Shown one piece after another: positions 8,577 to 18,500 of a stretch of 52,571 nucleotides of DNA (positions within the stretch are counted from its first letter, which is position 1; the number at the start of each line of letters is the position of its first letter). The translations under genes and the position numbers were made by a program. Under the pieces are notes generated by a model, which saw only the letters and a program-made list of their open reading frames with translations, had not been told where the DNA came from and made no database searches. The DNA is from CAYXVU01 sp964468725 (GTDB lineage: Bacteria; Acidobacteriota; Blastocatellia; UBA7656), in NCBI GenBank assembly GCA_964468725.1, contig CAYXVU010000009.1, positions 1-52,571 of the forward strand, read 5' to 3'.

Positions 8577-11500
8577 ATGAATGCCAAAAGATGGATCAGC
8601 ATTTTCGCCGTCCTCTCGCTCATCGCCCTCGCCTGTCTGGCAAGCCGTCTGAGCCATCAGGCCGAGGCGCGCGCGGCAGAGATTACCTTCGCCAAAGAGG
8701 TCGCGCCGATCTTATATAAAAATTGCGCGGCCTGCCATCGCCCGAATGAGCTTGCGCCGTTTAGCGTTCTCACCTACTCGGAGGTGCGCCCTTGGGCGCG
8801 CGCGATCAAAGAGCAAGTCCTCACGCGAAAGATGCCGCCTTGGCCTGCCGACGCGCGCTATGGCGAGTTCCGCAACGACGCGCGCTTGAGCCAAAAAGAG
8901 ATTGACACCCTGGTGGCGTGGGTGGACGGCGGCGCAAGCGAAGGCGACACGAAAGACTTGCCGCCACGTCCTCCGCAAAGCGACGACTGGCAAATGGGTG
9001 CGCCCGATCAAGTTCTTACCATGCCCGAAGCCTATACGGTTTTACCCGGTGCGCCCGACAAATATGTCTACTTCGTTATTCCGACCAACTTCGATCAAGA
9101 TCGCTGGATTCAAGCCGCAGAGATTCGCCCCGGCAATAAACGCGTCGTCCATCATGCCATCGCTCATATCCTGACGCCGCAATCTATCGCCCGTTCGCGC
9201 ACCGGCGGCGACACGCCGAGCGAGACCCCCAACCTGCCTGCGATCTTTTATAAAGCGGGAACCCTGTCGCGCGTGCGCCCCGATGTGCCGGTCGTCAATG
9301 ACGGCGCGCAAGCGGCCAATGGCGGCGCGGTCTTCCGGCGCAAACTCGGTGATGAAGGCACAGATTTGTTCAGCATTCTGCTGACTTCTTACGCTCCCGG
9401 CAAACCGCCGGACAGTTTCGCGGAGGGGATGGCAAAAAAGATTCCTGCCGGTTCGACTCTCGTTTTGCAAATGCACTATTCCAGCTTTCGCGGCGCATCG
9501 AGCGTGCCGCAAACCGACCGCACGAGCATCGGCTTGCGCTTTGCCAAGACGCCGGTCAAGCATCGCGTCGGGACGATGACGGTGCAGAACCACTTCTTTA
9601 TGATTCCGCCCGGCGCGGACAACCATCAAGTCACTGCCGCCTACACCATCGAAGAAGAGATTCGCGTGCTCTCCTACATGCCGCATATGCACCTGCGCGG
9701 CAAAGATATGAAGTATGAAGTCATCTATCCCGACGGTCGCCGCGAAACTCTGCTGCTGGTTTCGCCCTTTAATTTCAACTGGCAGGTTCTCTACCAACTC
9801 AAGCAGCCCATCACCCTTCCGAAAGGCGCAACCCTCGTTCTGACCGCGCACTTCGACAATTCTGCGAAGAACCCATACAACCCCGACCCGACGCAAAGCG
9901 TGCGATGGGGCGACCCGACGTATGACGAAATGCTGGTCGGTTGGTTCGATTACGTGCTGACAGGTGAAGCGCCGACCCCCTCTTCCCCCGCTGCTGTATC
10001 AACGATCTTCGAAGACGTCACAGCGCAAGCCGGGATTGATTTTCAGCACTACAATGGCATGACCGGGAAGCTCTACTTGCCGGAAATCACCGGCTCCGGC
10101 GCGGCATTCTTCGACTTTGATAACGACAGCGACTTAGACATCTTTTTGGTGCAGGGCGCAACGCTTGAGCCGGGAACTTCTCCGGATAAAACGCGCTTCC
10201 CCTGGCGCGGCAAAGAGCCGCCGCGCAGCCGTCTCTTGCGCAACGATCTGGTCATCGGGCGGGATGGGAGCCGCAAGCTGAGCTTCACGGATGTGACGCA
10301 AAAGAGCGGCATCGCGGCGCAGGGCTACGGCATGGGCGTCGCGGTCGGCGATATCAATAATGACGGCTGGAATGATCTGTATCTTTGCAATCTCGGTTCC
10401 AATCAGATGTGGCTCAACAACGGCGACGGCACATTTACCGATGTGACCAAGAAGTCGAACACCGATGACCCGCGTTGGAGTACGAGCGCGGCCTTCTTCG
10501 ATTATGATCGGGATGGCTGGCTTGACCTCTTCGTCGCCAACTATGTGAATTTTTCCGTGTCCAACAGTCCCGCTTGTTATGCCAAGACCAGCGCCCTCGA
10601 TTATTGCGGCCCGCGCGCTTTCAAACCGGTTATGGATCGCCTCTTCCGCAATCGAGGCGACGGCACCTTTGTTGATGTCACCGAGACGGCGGGCATCAGT
10701 CAAGCCTTCGGTTCGGGGCTTGGCGTCGTGACCTGCGATTTTGATAAAGACGGATGGGTTGATATTTACGTCGCCAACGACGGTGACCCCAATCAACTGT
10801 GGGTGAATCGGCGCAACGGCACTTTCAAAAATCAGGCCTTACTGGCCGGAGCCGCCGTCAATCGGCACGGACAAGCCGAAGCCGGTATGGGGGTTGACGC
10901 GGGCGATTATAACGGCGATGGGCTGGATGACATCTTTTTAACCCACCTGATGGAAGAGACCAACACGCTCTATTTGAACCTCGGCAGCGGCCTCTTTGAA
11001 GACCGCACGATTGAAACCGGCATGGGCAAACAGACGCGACGCTACACGGGATTTGGCACGCTGTGGTTTGATTACGATAACGACGGCTGGCTCGATCTGT
11101 TCTCTGCCAATGGCGCGGTGCGTACCCTTGAAGAGTTGGCGCGCAACCGCGACCCCTATCCACTCGGCCAACCCAATCAGCTTTTTCACAACACTGGGAA
11201 GGGAAGTTTCCAAGAGGTGATGGCGGAAGCGGGCGCAACCTTTCACCTCTTGGAGGTCAGTCGCGGCGCGGCCTTCGGCGACGTGGACAACGATGGCGAT
11301 ACCGATTTGCTCGTCTGCAATAACAACGGGCGGGCACGGCTGTTGCTCAATCAGCGTGGGCAGCAGAAGCACTGGCTCGGCTTACGTTTGGTTGGCCAAC
11401 CTCCGTCGCGTGATTTGTTGGGGGCGCGCGTCGAATGGCTGGGCGCGGCAAAGGGTCAAATTTGGTGGCGACGCGTGCGCACCGACGGCGGCTACCTCTC

Positions 11501-11657
11501 AGCGCATGACCCCAGAGTGTTGCTCGGTTTGGGCGACGCCAATCGTGTCGAACGCGTGCGCGTCTACTGGCCTTCGGGGCGCGTCGAAGAGTGGAAAGAC
11601 CTGCCGCACGATCAATATACGACGCTCAAAGAGGGCAGCGGAGCAGAGAGCAAATGA
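8577..11657 (+). CDS. Cytochrome c / copper monooxygenase-like / CRTAC1-UnbV fusion protein
   Basis: 1026 residues. An N-terminal hydrophobic segment (ISIFAVLSLIALACLAS) acts as export signal or anchor. Residues 36-120: c-type heme site C50-x2-C53-H54 with KMPPWP about 30 residues later as possible axial Met. Residues about 130-465: a fold resembling ascorbate-dependent type II copper monooxygenases (PHM/DBM), with candidate ligands for both copper sites: VVHHAIAHI (His about 191-192), LQMHYS (about 300), HMHLRGK (about 368 and 370) and TYDEML (Met about 452). Residues about 480-900: FG-GAP/VCBS repeats rich in DxDxDGxxD calcium loops. Residues about 925-1020: an ASPIC/UnbV C-terminal domain (ARVEWLGAAKG ... 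VYWPSGRVEEW). Expected periplasmic or outer-surface location. It may oxidise an organic substrate with electrons through the heme (inference). It overlaps or abuts the TPR gene downstream. Confidence 0.88.
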   Translation: MNAKRWISIFAVLSLIALACLASRLSHQAEARAAEITFAKEVAPILYKNCAACHRPNELAPFSVLTYSEVRPWARAIKEQVLTRKMPPWPADARYGEFRNDARLSQKEIDTLVAWVDGGASEGDTKDLPPRPPQSDDWQMGAPDQVLTMPEAYTVLPGAPDKYVYFVIPTNFDQDRWIQAAEIRPGNKRVVHHAIAHILTPQSIARSRTGGDTPSETPNLPAIFYKAGTLSRVRPDVPVVNDGAQAANGGAVFRRKLGDEGTDLFSILLTSYAPGKPPDSFAEGMAKKIPAGSTLVLQMHYSSFRGASSVPQTDRTSIGLRFAKTPVKHRVGTMTVQNHFFMIPPGADNHQVTAAYTIEEEIRVLSYMPHMHLRGKDMKYEVIYPDGRRETLLLVSPFNFNWQVLYQLKQPITLPKGATLVLTAHFDNSAKNPYNPDPTQSVRWGDPTYDEMLVGWFDYVLTGEAPTPSSPAAVSTIFEDVTAQAGIDFQHYNGMTGKLYLPEITGSGAAFFDFDNDSDLDIFLVQGATLEPGTSPDKTRFPWRGKEPPRSRLLRNDLVIGRDGSRKLSFTDVTQKSGIAAQGYGMGVAVGDINNDGWNDLYLCNLGSNQMWLNNGDGTFTDVTKKSNTDDPRWSTSAAFFDYDRDGWLDLFVANYVNFSVSNSPACYAKTSALDYCGPRAFKPVMDRLFRNRGDGTFVDVTETAGISQAFGSGLGVVTCDFDKDGWVDIYVANDGDPNQLWVNRRNGTFKNQALLAGAAVNRHGQAEAGMGVDAGDYNGDGLDDIFLTHLMEETNTLYLNLGSGLFEDRTIETGMGKQTRRYTGFGTLWFDYDNDGWLDLFSANGAVRTLEELARNRDPYPLGQPNQLFHNTGKGSFQEVMAEAGATFHLLEVSRGAAFGDVDNDGDTDLLVCNNNGRARLLLNQRGQQKHWLGLRLVGQPPSRDLLGARVEWLGAAKGQIWWRRVRTDGGYLSAHDPRVLLGLGDANRVERVRVYWPSGRVEEWKDLPHDQYTTLKEGSGAESK

Positions 11658-11692
11658 GTAGCGACATACGAATACAAGGGAGTCGGTCACAG

Positions 11693-13330
11693 ATGAGAAA
11701 CCCACGCTGGCGAGGGTTGCCCAGTCTGTTCCTTCTCCCTCTCTTGCTATCATCTGCCAACCTCTGCGCGCAATCGGAATCGAACCGAGCGCGCAGCCTA
11801 CCGGCTCCGCGCGCCGAGTTGGTCGCTGTCCCGCTGCCCGACCTTGAAGCGGTAGAGCCTGAAGTCGGCAAGCAGTTGGCTGCGCTGCAAGATGGGCTAT
11901 TGGAGTTGACAAGAACGGCTGCAGTTTCAACTGAGAAGTTGAGCGAAGGCTACGGTCTGTTGGGGCAAACCTATCAAGCTTATGCCCTGCTGGTTTCGGC
12001 ACAAGCCTGCTATCTAAACGCCCATCGGCTTGCGCCGAAGGAGTTTCGTTGGGCTTATTTTCTTGCCATCCTCTATCAGCAAGACGGGCAGGCGGAAGAG
12101 GCGATTCGGTATTTTCAACTGGCTGGCGGATTGCGCGCCGACTATCCGGCAGCCTTCGTTCATCTCGGCAACCTCTATTGGCAAACCAATCGGCTGGAAG
12201 AGGCGCGTGCCAATTTCGAACGCGCTTTGACCCTGAATGATCGGAACGCCGCGGCGCATTACGGGCTAGGGCAGATCGCGCTTTCGACGCGCAACTACAC
12301 CACAGCCGTCAACCAATTGGAACAGGCGTTGACGCTCGCGCCGGATGCCAATCGCCTGCATTACGCATTGGCGATGGCCTATCGCGGATTGGGCAAACTG
12401 GACGAAGCGCAGGCGCATTTGCAACGACAGGGGGGAGTAGGAGTTCGCGTGCGCGACCCGCTGGTTGACGATCTACAGACCTTGTTGCAGGGCGAGCGAT
12501 TGCAGATGTTGCGCGGGCGGCTCGCTTTCGATGTCGGACGCTTTGCCGAAGCGGTCGAAGCCTTTCGCAAAGCCGTCGCCGCCAAACCGGACAGTCTGTC
12601 TGCGCGCGTCAACCTCGGTTCGGCGCTGGCGCAGACCGGCGATCTGGCGGGCGCAATCGAACAATTCAACGAGGCGCTGCGCCTCAACCCCAATAATGAA
12701 GCTGCGCTTTACAATTTGGGAGCCTTGCGGGCGCAACAGAATCAGCCGGATGCGGCCATCGAGCCCTTGAAAAGATTGGTAAGTATCCGCCCGCTCGACA
12801 GTGATGCGCGCTTCTTGCTGGCGCAACAGTTGCTCAAGGTCAAGCGTGCCGACGAAGCCTTGGCAGAGTTTTTAGCTATCGTCGAAAACCATCCTGACAA
12901 TGAAGAGGCTCTGCTCGAAGCGGTCAATCTGCTGTTCAATCGCCGCCAGTATCGGCAGGCGCTCGACCGCTTGGAAAGCGCCCATGCGCGCTTTCCGCAA
13001 AAAGGGCGAACTACCGTCACCCTCGCCTATGTGCTGGCCGCTTGTCCGCAATACGACTTGCGTGATGGCGGGCGCGCCTTGCAATTGGCGCGGCCAGTTT
13101 ATCAAGCGACAGGTTCGGTGCAGCACGGCGCGATTGTCGCAATGGCGCTGGCCGAACTTGGTCAGTGCCGCGAAGCCAGTGCCTGGCAACGCCAGTTGGT
13201 TGCACGCGCCGAACAGGAGAACCGTCCGGAATTGGCTGCTAAATTGCGCGCCGATTTGCAGCGTTACGAATCGGCAACTCCCTGCCGCCCGCCTGGCGAT
13301 TCGGGAAACTCTGAGAAGCAGATTCGCTGA
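11693..13330 (+). CDS. Exported tetratricopeptide-repeat protein
   Basis: 545 residues from ATG 11693, chosen because a signal peptide follows directly (RNPRWRGLPSLFLLPLLLSS, cleavage near LCAQS) and GGGAG is about 10 bases upstream. ATG 11654, overlapping the previous stop as ATGA, is a real alternative giving 13 more residues. The body is at least ten TPR-like helical pairs, for example AAFVHLGNLYWQTNRLEEA, AAAHYGLGQIALSTRNY, SLSARVNLGSALAQTGDL and EAALYNLGALRAQQNQP. TPR proteins next to CRTAC1/UnbV genes are common in this kind of genome; coupling suggests they work together outside the cytoplasm, perhaps as scaffold and enzyme. Confidence 0.85.
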   Translation: MRNPRWRGLPSLFLLPLLLSSANLCAQSESNRARSLPAPRAELVAVPLPDLEAVEPEVGKQLAALQDGLLELTRTAAVSTEKLSEGYGLLGQTYQAYALLVSAQACYLNAHRLAPKEFRWAYFLAILYQQDGQAEEAIRYFQLAGGLRADYPAAFVHLGNLYWQTNRLEEARANFERALTLNDRNAAAHYGLGQIALSTRNYTTAVNQLEQALTLAPDANRLHYALAMAYRGLGKLDEAQAHLQRQGGVGVRVRDPLVDDLQTLLQGERLQMLRGRLAFDVGRFAEAVEAFRKAVAAKPDSLSARVNLGSALAQTGDLAGAIEQFNEALRLNPNNEAALYNLGALRAQQNQPDAAIEPLKRLVSIRPLDSDARFLLAQQLLKVKRADEALAEFLAIVENHPDNEEALLEAVNLLFNRRQYRQALDRLESAHARFPQKGRTTVTLAYVLAACPQYDLRDGGRALQLARPVYQATGSVQHGAIVAMALAELGQCREASAWQRQLVARAEQENRPELAAKLRADLQRYESATPCRPPGDSGNSEKQIR

Positions 13331-13672
13331 AAGGAGCGATCCTGACCCAGACAAGTATTGGCTACCAAACGGCTGCCTCTATGGACTTTCCCGAAGGGCT
13401 ACCTCGCCTGATAGTCTCCGCCTCCAAGTCTTGTTTTTATCTTAAATTTTTAGCCGATGCTTGACACTCCCGTGTAACCTTGAGAAGATGCGCTTTCCGG
13501 TCGTTAGAATATCGATGGCTTAATGATTTTAAGCTCCCACGCCACCATCATTACAGAAGCTCTAATTCGGCTCTTTAGCCTGATCCGCTCTATGGGGAGC
13601 AATCAGGCTTAATTCTCAATCACACATAATCTCCCTGTGTCAGCCCGGTAGCTATGTTCGGAAGGAGACTCC
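13331..13672. other. 342-base non-coding gap with a hairpin
   Basis: No gene seen. A stem AGCCTGAT (13577-13584) with ATCAGGCT (13602-13609) could end the copper/TPR transcript or sit in the next leader. A TTGAGA (13480-13485) and TAGAAT (13505-13510) pair with 19-base spacing is a weak promoter candidate. Confidence 0.4.
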
Positions 13673-15283
13673 ATGAAAAATCAAAGATGTCTGACCGCTT
13701 TTCTCTTTTTGGCGATCTTCACACTCTGTTCAAGCCAGACCCTCGTCGCTGCACCTGCCGACAACGACGGCGCGGTTGCCAGTGCGAAGGTGAGCACGGC
13801 AGAGATTAATTGGCAACCGAAAGTCGAATACGCCTCCATCGTCCTCACCGTTTCGACTCCCGATGGCGAAGTGCTGCGCCAAGAGTTCGTACCCGGCGAG
13901 GCGCTCGTCTTTCGCGCCACTACTGACAAAGGCGTACGCCGACCCGACGGGCAATATACCTATGAAATGCGCGTCATGCCGGTCATCGCTCAAGAGACAA
14001 AAGACGCGCTGGTTGCGGCGCGCGCGCAAGGCAAGAGCGAAGAGGTGGCGCGCACGATGCGAAGTCGCGGAGCCATGCCCAGCGGCGAAACCGTGCAGTC
14101 CGGCGCTTTTCGCATTAGCGGCGGAAAGATTGTGATGGGCGGTCAGGTCGAAGGCGAGAAGACGGGCGTCAGCACGAAGACGGCTTCGAACCTGTACAAC
14201 CTGCAACCCTCGCGCGCGGCATCCGGTTTCCGCCTGCTGCCGGTGGCCAAACGCGCGAGCGGCTTTTTGCCGGTCAACTCGCCGATTCTCTCTTCGCCGA
14301 TGCGACCCTTCGATCAAGTCATTGCGGATGACTTGATCGTGCAAATGAGCCTCTGCGTCGGCGTAGATTGCGTCAATAACGAAAGCTTCGGCTTCGACAC
14401 CATTCGCCTCAAAGAGAACAACCTGCGTATCAAATTTGAAGATACCTCGACGGGATCTTTTCCGAGCAACGACTGGGAGCTGACGGCCAATGACTCGGCC
14501 AACGGCGGGTTGAACCGATTCTCAATTACCGATGTTACCAACAGCAAAACACCCTTTACCGTCGAGGCCAACGCGCCCACCAACTCTCTGTATGTGGACG
14601 ATGGCGGACGAATTGGTATGGGCACTTCGACGCCCGTGTTGCCAGCCCACATGGTCAATGGCAACACTCCGGCCCTACGGTTGGAACAGAATGGCTCGTC
14701 GGGTTTCACTGCGCAAACTTGGGATGTAGCGGGCAACGAAGCCAACTTCTTCGTCCGGGATGTCACCAACAGCTCGCATCTGCCCTTCCGCATCGTACCC
14801 GGCGCGCCGACCGACAGCATCATCATCAAGAGCGATGGCAAGGTCGGTATGGGAATCTTCAACCCTGAACAACGCCTGCACGTCTTCGGCAACATGGTGG
14901 TCGAAGGCAGCATTGACGTGCGCGACAACAGCTTCGGCTCGCTCCTCAAGCAGCCGCTCGATACCAAACTGGTGCTCGAACAACTGGCGACCATTTCGCT
15001 GTTCAAAACCGAAGGAGATGCCGCCAACGCCTCGCGGCTCGGCCTCAATATCAAAGAACTGAACGCCGCCTTCGGGCTGGGTAACAAAGATAAAATTTCG
15101 TTGATGGAGATTAATGCCATCAGCTTGGCGGCGATCAAAGCCGTCTACGTTCGCTTGCAGGATAAAGACGCGGAGATCGCCCGACTGCGAACCGAGAATC
15201 TCAATTTGCAGCAACGACTGGGCGAGATGGAGCGTCGCTTAGAAGCAGTCGAATCCTATCTCACCTCGCAGCGTAAACAGTAG
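13673..15283 (+). CDS. Secreted tail-fibre-like protein with C-terminal coiled coil
   Basis: 536 residues, ATG 13673 with GGAAGGAG 5 bases upstream. Signal peptide: RCLTAFLFLAIFTLCSS, cleavage near LVAA. Residues about 40-170 form a beta-rich domain. Residues about 265-420 contain repeated segments with similar wording (ITDVTNSKTPFTVEANAPTN and VRDVTNSSHLPFRIVPGAPT, each followed by a DGGRIGMGTSTP or SDGKVGMGIFNP turn), resembling phage tail-fibre or trimeric surface-protein shafts. Residues about 490-536 are a coiled coil (DAEIARLRTENLNLQQRLG). No catalytic motif seen. Likely a trimeric surface or envelope protein (inference). Confidence 0.75.
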   Translation: MKNQRCLTAFLFLAIFTLCSSQTLVAAPADNDGAVASAKVSTAEINWQPKVEYASIVLTVSTPDGEVLRQEFVPGEALVFRATTDKGVRRPDGQYTYEMRVMPVIAQETKDALVAARAQGKSEEVARTMRSRGAMPSGETVQSGAFRISGGKIVMGGQVEGEKTGVSTKTASNLYNLQPSRAASGFRLLPVAKRASGFLPVNSPILSSPMRPFDQVIADDLIVQMSLCVGVDCVNNESFGFDTIRLKENNLRIKFEDTSTGSFPSNDWELTANDSANGGLNRFSITDVTNSKTPFTVEANAPTNSLYVDDGGRIGMGTSTPVLPAHMVNGNTPALRLEQNGSSGFTAQTWDVAGNEANFFVRDVTNSSHLPFRIVPGAPTDSIIIKSDGKVGMGIFNPEQRLHVFGNMVVEGSIDVRDNSFGSLLKQPLDTKLVLEQLATISLFKTEGDAANASRLGLNIKELNAAFGLGNKDKISLMEINAISLAAIKAVYVRLQDKDAEIARLRTENLNLQQRLGEMERRLEAVESYLTSQRKQ

Positions 15284-15533
15284 TACCCACTCGTTCTTCG
15301 TGGCCGACCGGCAGGCCGCGGATAATGACCGAGTTAGATTTCGCTTGCCGGATGCCAAACTCAGAGGTCGGCTCGCCGAATGGGCCGGGCCGACCAACCG
15401 CTTTGAGTTCAGTCATCTGATAACCGCTTGCTCCCCCTGCTTCCGGTTACTTTTTGCGCGCTCTTCAAGTCGTCAAGCGGTACGCCTGCCAATCATCAGG
15501 GCGTTTTCGGTGTCACCCAAAGGAGAATGAACC

Positions 15534-18500
15534 ATGACAATTCCTACCCATAAAAGAGTGATTGCACCCCTCATTTTATTCACCATCGCTGCTCTTATGT
15601 TGGTGTCTGCGCATCATTGGTTGAGCCGCGCATCCGCCATTCCGCAATCGCAATCCGAGACAGCGCAAGCGGTCATCACCGCCCGGCAGGCGCTCGAAAC
15701 CGCCCTCGCCAGCGAGGCAAAAAATCCGGTTCCCGAAGCCGGTCGCACTACCGACCTCACCTTCTTTCAATACAAATCAGCAATTGATAACCGGCTCGCC
15801 GATCTCAGGACTCTGCAAGCCGAACTCCGAAAGGGTGATACCTCGGGGGCTTCTGCTGCGCGCATCGCCGAACTGGAACGCGAATGCGCCGAACTGGAGA
15901 AATCGCTGACCAACTTCTTCGAGGAAGTCAAAACCGTACAGGCTTTCCGTAAGCCAGCCGGACGCGCTGCTGCCCCGACAGTCGTCTTCCCCGGCACTGG
16001 GATCACTTTAAATACCGGAACCCCGCCGGTTACCTCAACGCCTTATCCCTCAACCATCAATGTCTCCGGGCTGACCGGCACGATTACCAATATGACGGTG
16101 ACGCTGACAGGTCTGACGACCACCCGCCCGGATGATTTCGATTTCCTCTTAGTCAGCCCATCCGGAGCCAACGCCATTATCATGTCGGATGTTGGCGGCA
16201 CCAGTTGCGCCAATTGCCCGGTAACTCTCGTCATTGACGATGCTGCCGCAACCCAATTGCCGAATAACTCGCCGCCCACTGGAACCGGACTGGTATCCGG
16301 CACCTTTCGACCAGCAAACTTCACCGGCGAAGCGTCGGAAGTCTTCCCCGCACCGGCTCCTGCGCCGAGCGGCAACGTAACCCTGTCTACTTTCAATGGC
16401 ACTGCCCCGAACGGCACTTGGAGCCTGTATATCAGCAATGACGGCGGAACGGTTGGCGGGTCAATCAGCAGTTGGTCGCTTGATATTACGGCGGGCGCGG
16501 GTGCCTGCACGCTCACCTGTCCGTCCAATGTGATGCAAGCGAAGAATGCCAACTTCTGCGGCGCCATCGTCACCTACGCAGCGCCGACGACCTCCGGCGC
16601 GTGCGGCACGATTACCTGCACGCCGCCCTCCAACTCTTTCTTCCCGGTCGGCACGACGACCGTCGCCTGCTCGGAAACCGGCGGCGCAAACTGTTCGTTC
16701 ACGGTCACGGTGACCGGCACGTGCGGCGCGGGACAGCCCTGCAATAACAGCTCGATCACCATCAATGACAATGCGGTGGCGTCGCCCTATCCTTCAACCA
16801 TCAACGTCTCCGGGCTGATGGGGCAAATCGTTAGCAGCGTCACCGTGACGCTGGCCAACTTCAGCCACGGCTTTCCTGATGACGTGGACGTGTTGCTAGT
16901 CGGGCCACAAGGTCAAACCGCAATCATCATGTCCGATGTCGGCAGCAATCTGTCCATCTCTCCTAACGCGCCAGTAACCTTGACGCTTGATGATGCAGCC
17001 GCCTCGTCGTTGCCCGATGCCGGGATGCTTTCGACGGGCACCTTCAAGCCGACTAACGTTGATCCGGGCGCAGTGGCCGATGTCTTCCCCGCGCCTGCAC
17101 CGATGCTGGCCAGTAATAATGCGATGCTTTCCGTCTTTAACGGCACCGACCCGAATGGCACCTGGAGCCTGTATATCGTTGATGACGGCGCGAGCAATGC
17201 CGGTCTGTTTGCCGGAGGCTGGTGCCTCAACATCACAGCAACGACGCCGACGCCGTGCACGCTGATGTGTCCGGCCAATGTGACGCAGGCAAAGGACGCC
17301 AACTTCTGCGGCGCTGTTGTCAGCTATTCGGCTCCGACTCCGACAGGCAATTGCGGAGTCATCACCTGCACGCCGCCCTCCGGCTCGTTCTTCCCGGTCA
17401 GCACGACGACGGTGACCTGTACAGAGCCGAATAACTCGGCAACCTGTTCGTTCACAGTCACGGTGACGGGTACGTGCGGTGCGGGACAGCCCTGTAATAA
17501 CAACTCAATCACCATCAATGACAATGCAGTGGCGTCGCCCTATCCTTCAACCATCAACGTCTCCGGGCTGACCGGTGTGATTGGTAAAGTTACCGTGACG
17601 CTCGGCAGCTTCAGTCACGCATTCCCGGACGACGTAGACATCCTATTGGTCGCGCCCGGCGGACAAGAGGCCACCATCATGTCGGATGTCGGAGGCAGTA
17701 ACCCGATCTCCGCCAGTAATCCTGTGACCTTGACGCTTGATGATGCAGCCGCCTCGTCGTTGTCCGATACCGGTATGCTTTCGACAGGCACCTTTAAGCC
17801 GACCAACATCAATCCGGGCGCAGTGCCCGATGTCTTTCCCGCTCCTGCGCCTTCGCCTTCGGGCGGGTCAGCGCTGAGCGCGTTCAATGGCGCAGACCCG
17901 AACGGCACCTGGAGCCTGTACGTCGTTGATGACGGTGCGGGCAGCGCCGGACTATTGGCAGGGGGCTGGTGTCTCAACATCACGACGGTTTGCGCCATCA
18001 CTTGCCCGATGCCCATCACTGTAGGCAATGACCCGAATCAATGCGGCGCAGTGGTGAATTTCGCGCCGACGCCGAACGGCAACTGCGGAACGATCACCTG
18101 CACGCCGCCATCGGGGTCGTTCTTCCCGGTTGGCACGACGACGGTGAGTTGTACGGAGCCGAATAACTCGGCAACCTGTTCGTTCACCATTACCGTCAAC
18201 GATACGCAAGCGCCGACCATTATGTGTCCGTCCAATATCGGGGCTTCCACGCTGGCGGGCTGTGCTACGGTAACTTATACAGACCCGACCCCTGTGGATA
18301 ATTGCCCCGGCGCGATGGTCGTGTGCGCTCCGCCTTCGGGAACTTGTTTCGCGCTCGGCACGACGACCGTGACCTGTACGGCGACCGATGCGGCGGGCAA
18401 CATGGGCAATTGTACGTTCACCGTAACAGTTGCCCAGTGCGCCATCACTTGTCCGGCAAATGTTGTGCAAGGCAACGATGTAGGCCTGTGTTCGGCGGTC

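Noticed and set aside
8459..8719. ORF overlapping the start of the copper/heme fusion gene
   Set aside because: It shares its second half with the signal peptide and heme region in another frame and has no recognisable content.
9042..9896. Long minus-strand ORF within the copper fusion gene
   Set aside because: Shadow frame; the plus-strand protein has clear domains and ligand motifs throughout this region.
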